From a virus, in the IMG/VR virus record IMGVR_UViG_3300027782_000044, positions 1 to 64,000 of that record: a stretch of DNA of 64,000 nt. The stretch is one strand, 5' to 3'. The notes beneath the pieces were generated by a model, which searched no databases, was not told the DNA's origin, and was given only the letters and a program-made list of their open reading frames with translations. Shown here in pieces: positions 8,645 through 17,869 of this stretch. The position numbers were made by a program, and so were the translations under genes. Every line of letters begins with the position of its first letter. The first letter of the stretch is position 1.

Positions 8645-8778
8645 TTACCTAGTGCACTCGTATCCTTATTAATCATCCATCTTTTACCGCACATCATGCA
8701 GAAAAGTTCTACGTGTAATTTTTGTGAGAATACTCTATCTACAAAAACTCTTCCTTGGCACTTATTGCATTTCATCAT
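8590..8778 (-). CDS. Small zinc-ribbon protein
   Basis: A 62-residue protein with two CxxC knuckles: CNKCQGRVF at the N terminus and CMMCGKRW about 24 residues later, a classic four-cysteine zinc ribbon. The start overlaps the phosphoesterase stop by 4 bases. Such proteins in phage early operons are usually nucleic-acid binding; the exact role is unknown. Confidence 0.7.
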   Translation of the reverse strand: MMKCNKCQGRVFVDRVFSQKLHVELFCMMCGKRWMINKDTSALGKWIEKRENSQLKAFGISS

Positions 8779-9575
8779 AGTGTAAATAGCTTCCCATCAA
8801 CAACACATGAGTAATCTGGTGCCACATGGATCATCTGAATATGTGGGTAATCATTTACAATATGTGCTATAGCAAATCCCTTTTGCCAATCATGGTGCTG
8901 CATATATTTCATTCCTGGGCCCTTTTCATCACACATGTGCCCAAGCTCGTAGCCACGAAGTGTTTCTCCTTCTCCATTATTTCTTAATTCATATGTAACT
9001 AAATGAGAAGCAATTCTATGAGAGTGACCTCTAATTAATGAAATTTGAAGATCTTCCATATCTTTGCGAACGGATCCAGTTGATGCAATTGAAAGCCCAT
9101 GATGAACGTGAATGTCTCCAAAGCGACGCTTTGGCAATTCATTATAATGAATATATTCATAACCTAATGAGTCTAGTCCCCAAAGAGCTTCGGGGGTAAC
9201 TTCATTAATATAATCTGGCAACTTCGCATCTACATAATTAAAAATTCTAACATCGTGATTTCCCAATGCAGAAAATAGCTGTGCTTCTGGAAGCATCTCT
9301 CTGGTCTTTGTATAAAAATCTCTTGCACCCTTTGCTTCATGGCGCATCATAGGAACAATTAAATCTCTGCTATCTGTCTTATGAAGATTTAAAAACTCTG
9401 CTGATCTTCCTTCTGTATACTTGCTATAGCAGGCTTGATCATCTGTATCGCCAAGGTAATCAACAACGTCTGGCTTAAACCATTTCATAACCTTAAACCA
9501 TAGGGCAATCATTTTATCGTCTTGATACGGAAACTGTTGGTCGGATGAAATCATCCACTTTAAATCGTTGCTCAT
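8775..9575 (-). CDS. Calcineurin-like metallophosphoesterase
   Basis: A 266-residue hydrolase with the metallophosphoesterase blocks in order: SSDQQFPY (D12, where the family usually has DxH), GDTDD (42-46), GNHD (105-108), VHHG (157-160) and GHSHR (183-187). These bind a di-metal centre that cleaves phosphoesters. In phages such enzymes have been linked to DNA repair, nucleotide or RNA 2',3'-end processing; the substrate here is unknown. The His in the first motif is replaced by Gln, so activity may be altered. AAGGG just upstream is a plausible ribosome site. It is the first gene of the early transcript. Confidence 0.85.
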   Translation of the reverse strand: MSNDLKWMISSDQQFPYQDDKMIALWFKVMKWFKPDVVDYLGDTDDQACYSKYTEGRSAEFLNLHKTDSRDLIVPMMRHEAKGARDFYTKTREMLPEAQLFSALGNHDVRIFNYVDAKLPDYINEVTPEALWGLDSLGYEYIHYNELPKRRFGDIHVHHGLSIASTGSVRKDMEDLQISLIRGHSHRIASHLVTYELRNNGEGETLRGYELGHMCDEKGPGMKYMQHHDWQKGFAIAHIVNDYPHIQMIHVAPDYSCVVDGKLFTL

Positions 9576-9596
9576 TAAAACCCTTAATATATATAA

Positions 9597-9616
9597 AAGC
9601 CACGATATCGTGGCTT
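9597..9616. promoter_or_regulatory. Perfect 20-bp palindrome, operator or 5' hairpin
   Basis: AAGCCACGATATCGTGGCTT is self-complementary over all 20 bases. It lies between the promoter at 9629-9656 and the phosphoesterase start. On the minus strand it continues into TTTTATATATATT, so it could also act as a terminator for the tail transcript or as an attenuator early in the new transcript. A dimeric repressor operator is an equally good reading. Confidence 0.55.
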
Positions 9617-9628
9617 AATGTTATACCA

Positions 9629-9656
9629 ATTGTAACATATTAAGCTGGTGTGTCAA
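9629..9656 (-). promoter_or_regulatory. Strong sigma70-type promoter for the replication operon
   Basis: The minus strand shows a perfect TTGACA (9651-9656), a 16-base spacer and TACAAT (9629-9634). Transcription would begin near 9622, just before the palindrome at 9597-9616. It sits in the gap between the last tail gene and the phosphoesterase, where early and late blocks meet. Confidence 0.7.
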
Positions 9657-9667
9657 TAGTTGTAATG

Positions 9668-10096
9668 CTACAGTGTGGACGGCTTAATGCCAACGCTTAC
9701 CCAATGGAAGTTAAATGCACCTAGCTTAACGTCTGAATAGACAACTATCTTTGCTGTTCCGTTATTAGTTACCTCACCAGATATTGACCATCTGATATTG
9801 CTGGCTTTTGGATCCTTAAGCTTTGGCGATGCAACTATAAAAGCATCTGTGTACTCATCTCCCCAGCCAGGGTTTACGTCTACCGAAACGGGATCTGCTT
9901 TGGCAGTTATTCCATTTTCAAATCTAACCATGCCAGATCTTATATTAGGGATTCCAAGTGTTGTAAAATCACCTGCTGTAGTCTTACTTAAATTATAAGA
10001 CTGATCTGATACTTCTTTTATTTTATCTATCTGAATTTGAAGATTCTCTAGCTTTTTTGGATCTGCTGGCTCTCCATCTGCAAAGACTTCGCCCAT
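9668..10096 (-). CDS. Putative small tail/virion protein with coiled-coil N terminus
   Basis: A 142-residue protein. Residues 13-40 (PKKLENLQIQIDKIKEVSDQSYNL) look like a short coiled coil. The rest is strand-rich (MVRFENGITAKADPVSV, SNIRWSISGEVTNNGTAKIVVYSDVKLGAFNFHWVSVG), a layout typical of small trimeric fibre or decoration proteins. It is the last gene of the tail transcript and follows two other coiled-coil genes. Role inferred from composition and place. Confidence 0.55.
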   Translation of the reverse strand: MGEVFADGEPADPKKLENLQIQIDKIKEVSDQSYNLSKTTAGDFTTLGIPNIRSGMVRFENGITAKADPVSVDVNPGWGDEYTDAFIVASPKLKDPKASNIRWSISGEVTNNGTAKIVVYSDVKLGAFNFHWVSVGIKPSTL

Positions 10097-10097
10097 T

Positions 10098-10271
10098 TTA
10101 TGCCTCCTCTAACTTAGAATCAATTGATTTAGCATAGCTTTCTTTTTCCTGCTGTGCATTTATTAATTCTGTTACTTCCGCCCTCAATATTGCAATCTGA
10201 GTTTCATATCCAGAGACTAGCTGTCCAATTCTTTCTTGCAGCGCATTAACAATCAATTCTAATTTTTCCAT
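10098..10271 (-). CDS. Small coiled-coil protein (57 residues)
   Basis: An ATG at 10271 opens a 57-codon frame ending TAA at 10098, two bases before the next start. The protein (MEKLELIVNALQERIGQLVSGYE...) is an almost continuous amphipathic helix with heptad-like leucines and isoleucines. It lies between two other genes with coiled-coil character. Possibly a trimerisation or assembly factor for the neighbouring tail proteins; function not established. Confidence 0.65.
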   Translation of the reverse strand: MEKLELIVNALQERIGQLVSGYETQIAILRAEVTELINAQQEKESYAKSIDSKLEEA

Positions 10272-10277
10272 TTTTAC

Positions 10278-10502
10278 CTACTCGGCTAGTGCATTTACGT
10301 CTGTAAGTTCTGAATTTAGAACAGACAGTTGATTATTACATTCTTCAATAGCATTACTTAAATTTGTAACAGCTTCTTCTACTGGTTCACTCTTATTGTT
10401 TTCAACAACAAGATCTATTCCAAGGCTATACTTTTTATATTCTATAGACTTGAGTCTTGCTTCAATAATTTGAATCTTGTCTTCTTTTTTTAATGTAGTC
10501 AT
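10278..10502 (-). CDS. Small coiled-coil protein (74 residues)
   Basis: A 74-residue highly helical protein (MTTLKKEDKIQIIEARLKSIEYKKYSLG..., EECNNQLSVLNSELTDVNALAE) with heptad-like spacing. A strong Shine-Dalgarno (AAGGAGGAG) precedes the ATG, and a consensus-like promoter lies at 10520-10547, so it starts a short three-gene transcript. The function is unknown; tail assembly or fibre attachment is suggested by its neighbours. Confidence 0.65.
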   Translation of the reverse strand: MTTLKKEDKIQIIEARLKSIEYKKYSLGIDLVVENNKSEPVEEAVTNLSNAIEECNNQLSVLNSELTDVNALAE

Positions 10503-10519
10503 TTTACTCCTCCTTGTTT

Positions 10520-10547
10520 ATTATACCATTTAGGCACTATTAGTCAA
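10520..10547 (-). promoter_or_regulatory. Promoter for the three small coiled-coil genes
   Basis: Minus strand TTGACT (10542-10547), a 16-base spacer and TATAAT (10520-10525). The -10 is preceded by TGG, giving an extended -10 as well. Downstream lies AAGGAGGAG before the ATG at 10502. The segment ATGGTATAATAAA recurs at the promoter near 18211. Confidence 0.7.
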
Positions 10548-10561
10548 TAGTATTAACTATT

Positions 10562-13315
10562 TTAATATCCGCCACCTGTATACAATCTAGTTCCAGATAC
10601 TCCAGGGCTAGACCAGGCTCCATTTCCGTTAGCATTTTTTGCACGAACATAATAAGTCTGAGTGCCATTTGGCGCATTAGTCCATAGTGTAGTAGATACT
10701 GCTCCAACGCTAGTGTCTGGCGTTGATGTTGGAGATGGTGGCCCGCCGTACCATATGTCATATCCAGTTGCACCAGCTACTGCATTCCAAGATATCTGGA
10801 CTCCGTCATAACGATCTGAAGAACAGGTTACTCCTGTAACTTGTGCTGGACCAGATGCAAAGAATGGTGGGAAGAATGGTGGGAAGAATGGTGGGAAGAA
10901 CGGTGGGAAGAACGGTGGGAAGAACGGTGGGAAGAACGGTGGGAAGAACGGTGAAGCTGTAGCATTAACTGTAACTGCAGCAGAACGTGAGGCAGTTGAT
11001 GATCCACCTGAGTTAGTTGCCACTACGTCACAATATAAAGCGGACCCATATAGGGTTCTGTAGTTTGCTGGAGGCCTGTATGTTTGTCCTGTGCTTGTAA
11101 ATGGAGATACAATACTTGCTGGTGCAGCTGGGTAAACGCTTCCTTGATCAAAGTATCTCCACTGATAAGAATACGATGATGGAGTATTTGTCCAGGTCCC
11201 ATTAGTTGTTGTATAGGTTGTGGCTCCTTGAGTTCCAGTGCTAGGTGTTACAACTGGAGCTGTAAGTATTGTTGGAGCAACGACTGGCTTTATTGCTGCA
11301 ATTAAAGTAAAGTTATCATCTACTCCATCTCTGCTAGTATTTCTAGTCATTCCTGCTACTGCAAAGTTGTCTGATGTTTGCAATGTAGATTCAGCCCATG
11401 TTTGGGTAACAACATTATTATTATAAACAGCATTAGTGCTGTAAGAATCTACCCCGTTACTAATAAAATTAACATCAACTATGTCTGAGTCATAATAAAA
11501 TTTTGCTTGATATTCTGATATTTTTGTAGCATCTTGATACTGAGTGCCTTTCCATCTTATATAAAAATTTGTAGAGTCTGAATAATGATATAGGAAAGTT
11601 TGCACCTGGTCTCTCATTATAGGTGTTAAAAATACTCCAGTTATTGGTGGAGTTGATCCTGTTGACGTACTAGTTCCTATTCCAATAAAACCATTTGTTG
11701 ATACATAAACATTTGTATTATTAGTAAAATTGCTTGGAAGAGTAACTCTTCTTTTAGCTAATGCCAACTGATTATTTGCATAGTAAGTATAGCTTAAAGA
11801 AGAAGTTGAGGATGTTGAAGTTGGCTTTGCTATAGAAGACAAGGAGGTCGGTGAGCCTGCAGTCCCAGCTCTAGTAGCTCCCGTCTGATTTAATCCAGAG
11901 TATGCCGTTACGCTATTTATAGATACAGTTGGATTAGAGGCCCCACCTACTGTAATGGTAAGTGGCATTGAATTTGTGTTTGATATATATGTGCCATTTC
12001 CTCCTGATGCTCCAGACAAGTTCCAGCTTACAGCCCAGCTTTGGGCTCCAGTTGTTGTGCTGACATTAACATTTATTTTTCTTGAATTTCCTTTTGCCAA
12101 AGTCATTGTGCTTATTGGAGAATTTGAAGCAGAAGGAGATATGCTTAAAATCGCATCAGATGTACCTCCAGTAGCAACAAAATTTCCTGAAGAATTATAT
12201 TGATTTAATGTTGTTACTGCTTGAGTAATTGGTGCAGATATTGTTCCCCCCGTATTAGATCCAGCACCATAACTCAAAAGATCATAGGACTCAGTATCAG
12301 AAGGAAAAGATGCAGCCATTTCAACAAGAACTGTGTTTGATGTGGAAGAAACTCTAGTTTGTGTAGGCGCAGAAGGCGTAGTTACAGAGCTTACATTTGT
12401 TAATGAATATGTAAATGTACTTGGAGCTGAGGCAACTACATTAGTAGTCACTACTGAGACTTCAACACCAGTTGCAATACCTAGATCATAATCTGTTCCA
12501 GAGTTCTGTCTTGTTTCTGTAACATATAAATATTTACCATTGTCTGCTTCTACTGGAGTGTAAGATGCTCCATTTGCAAGAAAAGTTCCACCGACTGTTG
12601 TGTTTGTTGAATTTCTATGCCATTGTACAAACGTGCTACGTGGTTTGTATGCTTCTCCAGCTTCCCATGTTGATGAATATGTTATTGCTGTTCCAACTGA
12701 CGGGCTATTTGTACTTAAGCTTGCTGTTAAATTTATAGGACTTTCTCTAATAACTTTTACTCTTGTTGAAAAAGACACACCATTGTATTGAGAGTTGGAT
12801 GAATTGTTTGCTGTAACTTCAAATGCTAAATATTGCTCATCCGCATTTGCTGAGTTTGTTGATGTCCATATTGCATATGGTAATTGATCTTGTCCACTAC
12901 CTGTAGAGTTTGGTGCTACAACAGACCAAGTTGTTCCGCTTCTTAAGGTTGTTAATAAGTCTGTACCGTTCTGATCGTAAAGTTTCCACTTGTATTGGTA
13001 TGATGATGCATTCCATCCATTTAAATCCCAGTTAGCATTGTTTCCAAAATAGGAGTCGCCTATTCTAACTACTGGATAAGTGGCATTAGGCATTCTGGCT
13101 GCATATGCATCTGATGCAAGGTATCCAATATATGGAACTCTTGTAGCAAAAATTCCTGACAGGGGCCAAACCTTAAGCCACTGAGTAGTATTTTTAATCC
13201 ATACGCCAGCTGCCGCCTTCCATCCACCAGATCCAGTAGTACTCTTAACAAAAAGATTAGTTATTTTTTTCCAACCACCAGAGCCCGTAGTGCTTTTAAT
13301 AAAAATATCTGACAT
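10562..13315 (-). CDS. Large minor tail protein with Ig-like/FN3 domains and an FFPP tract
   Basis: A 917-residue structural protein. It opens with two copies of a KSTTGSGGWK motif in the first 35 residues, continues through several Thr/Ser-rich strand domains that resemble bacterial Ig-like repeats, then an (FFPP)n tract of about 31 residues (nt 10859-10952). It ends in a clear fibronectin type III domain (AQVTGVTCSSD, VQISWNAVAGATGYDIWY, YYVRAKNANGNGAWS). Such domains decorate phage tails and bind carbohydrate surfaces. It lies straight after the 1225-residue minor tail gene in the same direction. Likely a tail-tip or side-fibre component; the exact attachment point is not visible. Confidence 0.75.
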   Translation of the reverse strand: MSDIFIKSTTGSGGWKKITNLFVKSTTGSGGWKAAAGVWIKNTTQWLKVWPLSGIFATRVPYIGYLASDAYAARMPNATYPVVRIGDSYFGNNANWDLNGWNASSYQYKWKLYDQNGTDLLTTLRSGTTWSVVAPNSTGSGQDQLPYAIWTSTNSANADEQYLAFEVTANNSSNSQYNGVSFSTRVKVIRESPINLTASLSTNSPSVGTAITYSSTWEAGEAYKPRSTFVQWHRNSTNTTVGGTFLANGASYTPVEADNGKYLYVTETRQNSGTDYDLGIATGVEVSVVTTNVVASAPSTFTYSLTNVSSVTTPSAPTQTRVSSTSNTVLVEMAASFPSDTESYDLLSYGAGSNTGGTISAPITQAVTTLNQYNSSGNFVATGGTSDAILSISPSASNSPISTMTLAKGNSRKINVNVSTTTGAQSWAVSWNLSGASGGNGTYISNTNSMPLTITVGGASNPTVSINSVTAYSGLNQTGATRAGTAGSPTSLSSIAKPTSTSSTSSLSYTYYANNQLALAKRRVTLPSNFTNNTNVYVSTNGFIGIGTSTSTGSTPPITGVFLTPIMRDQVQTFLYHYSDSTNFYIRWKGTQYQDATKISEYQAKFYYDSDIVDVNFISNGVDSYSTNAVYNNNVVTQTWAESTLQTSDNFAVAGMTRNTSRDGVDDNFTLIAAIKPVVAPTILTAPVVTPSTGTQGATTYTTTNGTWTNTPSSYSYQWRYFDQGSVYPAAPASIVSPFTSTGQTYRPPANYRTLYGSALYCDVVATNSGGSSTASRSAAVTVNATASPFFPPFFPPFFPPFFPPFFPPFFPPFFPPFFASGPAQVTGVTCSSDRYDGVQISWNAVAGATGYDIWYGGPPSPTSTPDTSVGAVSTTLWTNAPNGTQTYYVRAKNANGNGAWSSPGVSGTRLYTGGGY
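10859..10952 (-). repeat. 12-bp tandem repeat encoding (FFPP)n
   Basis: About eight near-perfect copies of a 12-base unit, GGTGGGAAGAAC or GGTGGGAAGAAT on the plus strand, encoding Phe-Phe-Pro-Pro on the minus strand. Early copies use AAT and later ones AAC, the sort of block pattern left by slippage or unequal exchange. The same unit fills 51766-52211. Confidence 0.9.
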
Positions 13316-13323
13316 CTATTATC

Positions 13324-16300
13324 CTATGCGTACTGAATATATATGTCGCCACGGATGCCATCTGCAGCCGATGCTAGTTTAGGATCAGTACCCATACTTA
13401 TATTTCTAAAAACTGGCTCAGTAAGAACTGCAGAAGAGAGATTTCTTACATACAAAGAATTAAATGTAGCATAAGCTGAATCTATTGTCAGCCCTCCAAT
13501 GCTATTACCTGATGCATTAGTTACCTGAAGAGAAACTGATGAAGATGAAAGATTTAACATTCCAGCAGAAGCTGGAAAAGCAGAATAATCTCCGCCAGCA
13601 CCAGAAGCAATAATTGTTTGATTTCCTGCATACACAAATGCTCTTCCAATAACAGCGGCGTTAGTTCCAAGCCATTCTAATTGATTGTTTGACGAATTCA
13701 TTCTCAGGGATCCGTTAAAGTTTCCAGATGTCGATATAGTAGATCCAGTTATAGTGCCACCTGTTATTATTCCAGTAGAAGTTATATTTCCAGCAAACGT
13801 TCCGCTTGTGAATGTAGCTGCTCCAGATGTATTTATTGAAAATCCTGCGGAAGATATTCCAGCGGTACCTATTGTTATTGCTCCTGCACCAGCTGTTACA
13901 TTTCCGAGAAATTCTCCTGCTGTGGCTTTAATTGTTCCTCTTACTTCAAGCACCTGCGTAGAATTTGAATACTTAACGTATGCAGAATCATTACCTATAT
14001 TAAAAGCAGGATAAATTACTCCTGATTGATTTTCCCATCCAATAAAAAATCCTGGTGTTGTACTTGCATAAGAGCTTTTTGCATATGTTGTTCCGCTCTG
14101 GATATAAGATGAATAGATAGAACCACCATCATTTAATTTTGTTATTAAGTTAGATACTAAAGATCCGTCTACGCCAAACTTAACTGCTTTTGCCAAAGCA
14201 TTCGTTGCGTTCTGGTTGGCCGTTTGAATAGCAGTTTCAGCTGCAGTGAGATCTCCATCTTTTAATCTAACCCAGGCTGCTGGAGTTACAGATGTACTCC
14301 ACACTTTAAAATAATTAAAATTAATATCAAACCAAATATCTCCAGCTTTAGGAGATAATGGAGCAGTGGCTGAAGATGTTGTTGTTGATTTTTTTTCGGC
14401 TTCAGTAAGAGCGCTTGCTGCTTTTGTATCTGCTGCAGTTATATCAGAATCTTTCATTCTAGTCCATATAGTTCCATTATAAACTTTAAAATAATTAATT
14501 CCAGTATTTGTATCGTACCAGACATCACCTAAAATTGAATTTGTTGGTTGTGTTGGTCCATAAGTTGTTTTAGTTTTTTGATTTGCAACTGCTAATGCAG
14601 CAGCAGAATCTTGTGTTATTACCCATGCTGTTCCACTCCAAATTTTTAGCTGATTGCTATTTGCAGTATCTACCCAAGAATCTCCTTGCTTGTGCCCACC
14701 AGTTGGAACTGCGGGGGCAGTTCCTGAATAGTAAACCTTAGAAGAATCTGGGACTAAGCCTCCCAAAGAGGATCCAGATTCTAAAGTAACAACTCCAGAT
14801 ATAATTGCACCAGTTGCTCGCATCTGTCCATTGGCATTTACTTGGAACCCAGCATGTCCAGATGCTGCACTATTTATTGCTGGTGTTTCGGTATTGCCAG
14901 ACCATAAAACAATGTCTGTTCCAGCACTTACTCTTGGTTTTATTCCAACATATGATCCAGAGTTTGTTGCAATAATAGATCCTGCTGAATTTAATGTAAC
15001 TCCTCCTGCTGAAATTGTATTTGTGTCAACTGACCAGCTTCCAATTAATGCTTTTACTGTTGTAAATGTTGGAGATCCAACTGCAGCATTTGAAATAATT
15101 TGAGTTGTTTCTGTTCCTGAAGCATCATATGCAAATAGCCCAAGGTGGTTCAGTGTAACTTTATTTAACACATTGTCAGCAGTTCTGGCAATAAAAGATC
15201 CACCACTAGTTACTGTTACATTTCCACTTATCTTTCCAGACCTAGCATTAATATCACCAGTTAGATATAAATCAGTTCCATTGAAATACATGAACTGAGT
15301 ATCTGTTCCAACTCTTAACTGTCCTGTTGTTAGCCAATAATTATTTTTGTTTCCCGTTTTATTTAATAGTATACCGTGATATCCAGTTGCTGGAGCAGCA
15401 GAGGTAGCTGGTGTTGTTGTAATGCTTGTGTTAATTGAATCTAATATTCCAGTACCAAATTTAAACTGGTCTCCAGTAGCGCCGCCGATTGATATGTATG
15501 ATTTAAGTCTTGCAAGGGATCCTTCTGCTGTTGCTACTGAATCTTGTGCTGAAAAAGTTCCTGCTATTGAATATGTCTGAGTATTATTAAATTGATCAAC
15601 AGAAGCAACTTGATAGTAATAAGTTGTATTTGGGATTAACCCCGAAACAGTAAATGAAACTGAATTTCCTGTTGATGGATTGTCTACATACCCATACTCA
15701 TAAACTTGATTTGATGTTTGTGTAGTCCATCTTATTCTATACCCTCTACAATCTGTATCGTTAGATTTTGTAAAAGTTATTGTTGATTGAAGACTAAATC
15801 CAGTTTTATCATTTGCATCTACGGTAGCTGTTGCAGAAATATTTGTTGGATTTGTTGGGGCAGTAGTATCCGTTGGATCTATTTTGTCTGGAGTTACTGT
15901 TACAATATTACTATAGCCAGTAAATCCTCCTAGCTTTTTAGAAAACTTTGCCCTTACCAGCCTTGCTAAAGAATTAGTTGTAGCAATATAAGCTGGATTT
16001 GAAGATGTAACAAACGGAGTTGAGCTCCAAGTAACTCCTGAATCTGTGCTCTCTTCAATATAAATTTTATCAAATGCGGAGTTCGATGTATAAGAAACGT
16101 TATATGCCATTGGAGCTTTAACTGCAGATATAACTGGAGCAGTAAGTGGATCTGCATATTTTGTTAGGGCATACCCAGTTACAAGACTTGTCTGTAAATT
16201 TTTATCTCTAACATAAATAAAGCTGGCGTAGTCTATTTCAAATGCTGTAAACTGACCAAACACTTTTTGTAGCTGGTTAGCAGATATAGTAATTTTTTGT

Positions 16301-17001
16301 TCTAACGGTGGAAGTTTATCTTTTTCTACAGCCGTCCACCAAGTAGCATCTACATCATTTGTTTCATCGAGTAGCTGTAGTCCAAATGAATCTGCCAGAG
16401 TATTATCATTAGTGGCATCTTTAAATGTAGGGTCAAATTTCCAAAACAGGGATAGGTTTCCAGATACATCCCATGTATGTCTTACATCATACACAGCCTT
16501 TGGCTGCTTTAGCATTGTTACGCAGAATTCATTTGAGAAAAGTGAAAAATCTCCATTTTTTGATTCGGCTTGAAGTTTTACACAGTATGTTGTTTTCTGT
16601 GTAGCATTAATTTGTATGAGGCCAGATTTTGCAAAAGACGTTGCGTATTGAACAAACTCTGTCCCAAAGTCTCCACCTTTAATCCAAATGTTTACCTGCT
16701 TAAAAATTGATTCTAAATACTCTGCGCCGCTTGAGTCTTTGCCGTTCCAGTTAATATAAAGTATTGAGTTAATTGCATAAAGGTCAGCTGAGACAAATTT
16801 AGGAGCGAGCAGGCCTTCTTGTTGAGATGTTGTAAAATTATATCTATCGGAATATTCGCTTGCGCCTTTTGTTTTATCTAAATAGGACCAGGCTACTTGC
16901 AGTGAATAGTCTGTCTCAAAATCCAGATCTGAAACAACTATATCCCAATAGTCTCCGTCTTGGCTTTGGCTAATTCCTAAATCTGGATATTGTTCTGACA
17001 C
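13324..17001 (-). CDS. Very large minor tail protein with FN3-like domains
   Basis: A 1225-residue protein in the position of a central tail-tip (J-like) host-recognition protein. The N-terminal part carries several FN3-like domains (for example APTNPTNISATATVD... GYRIRWTTQTSN... PNTTYYYQVASVDQ). The middle has repeated short modules of the form GDxWxDTxxxxxKVWxGTxWxxxxD, three copies between about residues 720 and 900. The C-terminal third is strand-rich, Thr/Ser/Gly-rich fibre. Start is GTG at 17001, one base after the previous stop, so probably translated by coupling. Domain composition is clear; the specific receptor role is inferred. Confidence 0.75.
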   Translation of the reverse strand: MSEQYPDLGISQSQDGDYWDIVVSDLDFETDYSLQVAWSYLDKTKGASEYSDRYNFTTSQQEGLLAPKFVSADLYAINSILYINWNGKDSSGAEYLESIFKQVNIWIKGGDFGTEFVQYATSFAKSGLIQINATQKTTYCVKLQAESKNGDFSLFSNEFCVTMLKQPKAVYDVRHTWDVSGNLSLFWKFDPTFKDATNDNTLADSFGLQLLDETNDVDATWWTAVEKDKLPPLEQKITISANQLQKVFGQFTAFEIDYASFIYVRDKNLQTSLVTGYALTKYADPLTAPVISAVKAPMAYNVSYTSNSAFDKIYIEESTDSGVTWSSTPFVTSSNPAYIATTNSLARLVRAKFSKKLGGFTGYSNIVTVTPDKIDPTDTTAPTNPTNISATATVDANDKTGFSLQSTITFTKSNDTDCRGYRIRWTTQTSNQVYEYGYVDNPSTGNSVSFTVSGLIPNTTYYYQVASVDQFNNTQTYSIAGTFSAQDSVATAEGSLARLKSYISIGGATGDQFKFGTGILDSINTSITTTPATSAAPATGYHGILLNKTGNKNNYWLTTGQLRVGTDTQFMYFNGTDLYLTGDINARSGKISGNVTVTSGGSFIARTADNVLNKVTLNHLGLFAYDASGTETTQIISNAAVGSPTFTTVKALIGSWSVDTNTISAGGVTLNSAGSIIATNSGSYVGIKPRVSAGTDIVLWSGNTETPAINSAASGHAGFQVNANGQMRATGAIISGVVTLESGSSLGGLVPDSSKVYYSGTAPAVPTGGHKQGDSWVDTANSNQLKIWSGTAWVITQDSAAALAVANQKTKTTYGPTQPTNSILGDVWYDTNTGINYFKVYNGTIWTRMKDSDITAADTKAASALTEAEKKSTTTSSATAPLSPKAGDIWFDINFNYFKVWSTSVTPAAWVRLKDGDLTAAETAIQTANQNATNALAKAVKFGVDGSLVSNLITKLNDGGSIYSSYIQSGTTYAKSSYASTTPGFFIGWENQSGVIYPAFNIGNDSAYVKYSNSTQVLEVRGTIKATAGEFLGNVTAGAGAITIGTAGISSAGFSINTSGAATFTSGTFAGNITSTGIITGGTITGSTISTSGNFNGSLRMNSSNNQLEWLGTNAAVIGRAFVYAGNQTIIASGAGGDYSAFPASAGMLNLSSSSVSLQVTNASGNSIGGLTIDSAYATFNSLYVRNLSSAVLTEPVFRNISMGTDPKLASAADGIRGDIYIQYA

Positions 17002-17002
17002 A

Positions 17003-17869
17003 CTAAACTCCGAACGATAGGTCTAGTTTAAATTCTATTGCTGCTTCTCTTCCATTTACTTTGATCAGAGTTGAATCTAATATAGATCTAGCAATTAATC
17101 CATATGCTGGATCAAACGTATCTTCATCATTAATTCTTAATCCATCCATAGATACATATGTTTGAGCAGATGTTGGAGTAACAACAATTCCTAACTTAAC
17201 AACACTTTGTGGATTAAATGTTCCTACTGATACTCCAGTAGACATGTTTAAACTTTTAATATTATATCCGACTGAATGTCCAGTAAATGTAAACTGCATA
17301 TAATCAGTGTCTGAGCTATACAGTCTAACCTTTAATGATGATAGGTTTGCGTCATTTGCCTTGTATGAAAAACATAATGTATCTGATGGATCATATCCAG
17401 ATACATCTAGGCTTCCAAGTTCATAGGTGTACTCTCTAGCAGCCGCCGCATTTGAACCAAATATCAGCGAGCTGTCTCCAATTCTATAATTGGTTTGATC
17501 TAATGCTGGCTCAGGGTTCCATTTGTATGGCAACTCAAAGTTAGATATAAACTTGCTATCGTATAAATTTCTCGTATAAGATTCTCCTGAGTATATTCCT
17601 ATCTCATTAATCTTACCTGCAATATTTGTAGGAATTGTAGCAGAATAGATAACTGTATATTTGGGTGGTGATACGGATGTGTCTACATCTATTCCACCCT
17701 GTCTAATTGGAACTCTATAAAATTCAAATCCTAATCTTGAGTTTGTATCGGACAAAGGGTACTCAAGAGATGATCCAGTTGCAATACCTAATGCCATTTG
17801 CTTTGAATCAAAAGTTGAATTGCCTGCAACAAAATTGGTTAAAAATCGTTTACCAAATTTAGTTATCAT
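17003..17869 (-). CDS. Minor tail protein
   Basis: A 288-residue protein starting MITKFGKRFLTNFVAGNSTFDSKQMALGIATG, a type of N terminus seen in phage tail-fibre attachment and baseplate proteins. Residues about 145-220 (YELGSLDVSGYDPSDTLCFSYKAND...LKVRLYSSDTDYMQFTF) look like a jelly-roll carbohydrate-binding fold. The start overlaps the upstream gene by 4 bases. Its place between the hub and the J-like protein supports a tail-tip role. Confidence 0.65.
   Translation of the reverse strand: MITKFGKRFLTNFVAGNSTFDSKQMALGIATGSSLEYPLSDTNSRLGFEFYRVPIRQGGIDVDTSVSPPKYTVIYSATIPTNIAGKINEIGIYSGESYTRNLYDSKFISNFELPYKWNPEPALDQTNYRIGDSSLIFGSNAAAAREYTYELGSLDVSGYDPSDTLCFSYKANDANLSSLKVRLYSSDTDYMQFTFTGHSVGYNIKSLNMSTGVSVGTFNPQSVVKLGIVVTPTSAQTYVSMDGLRINDEDTFDPAYGLIARSILDSTLIKVNGREAAIEFKLDLSFGV

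Noticed and set aside
10540-10773. Minus-strand 77-residue frame overlapping the FN3 protein end
   Set aside because: Shadow of the 917-residue gene in another frame.
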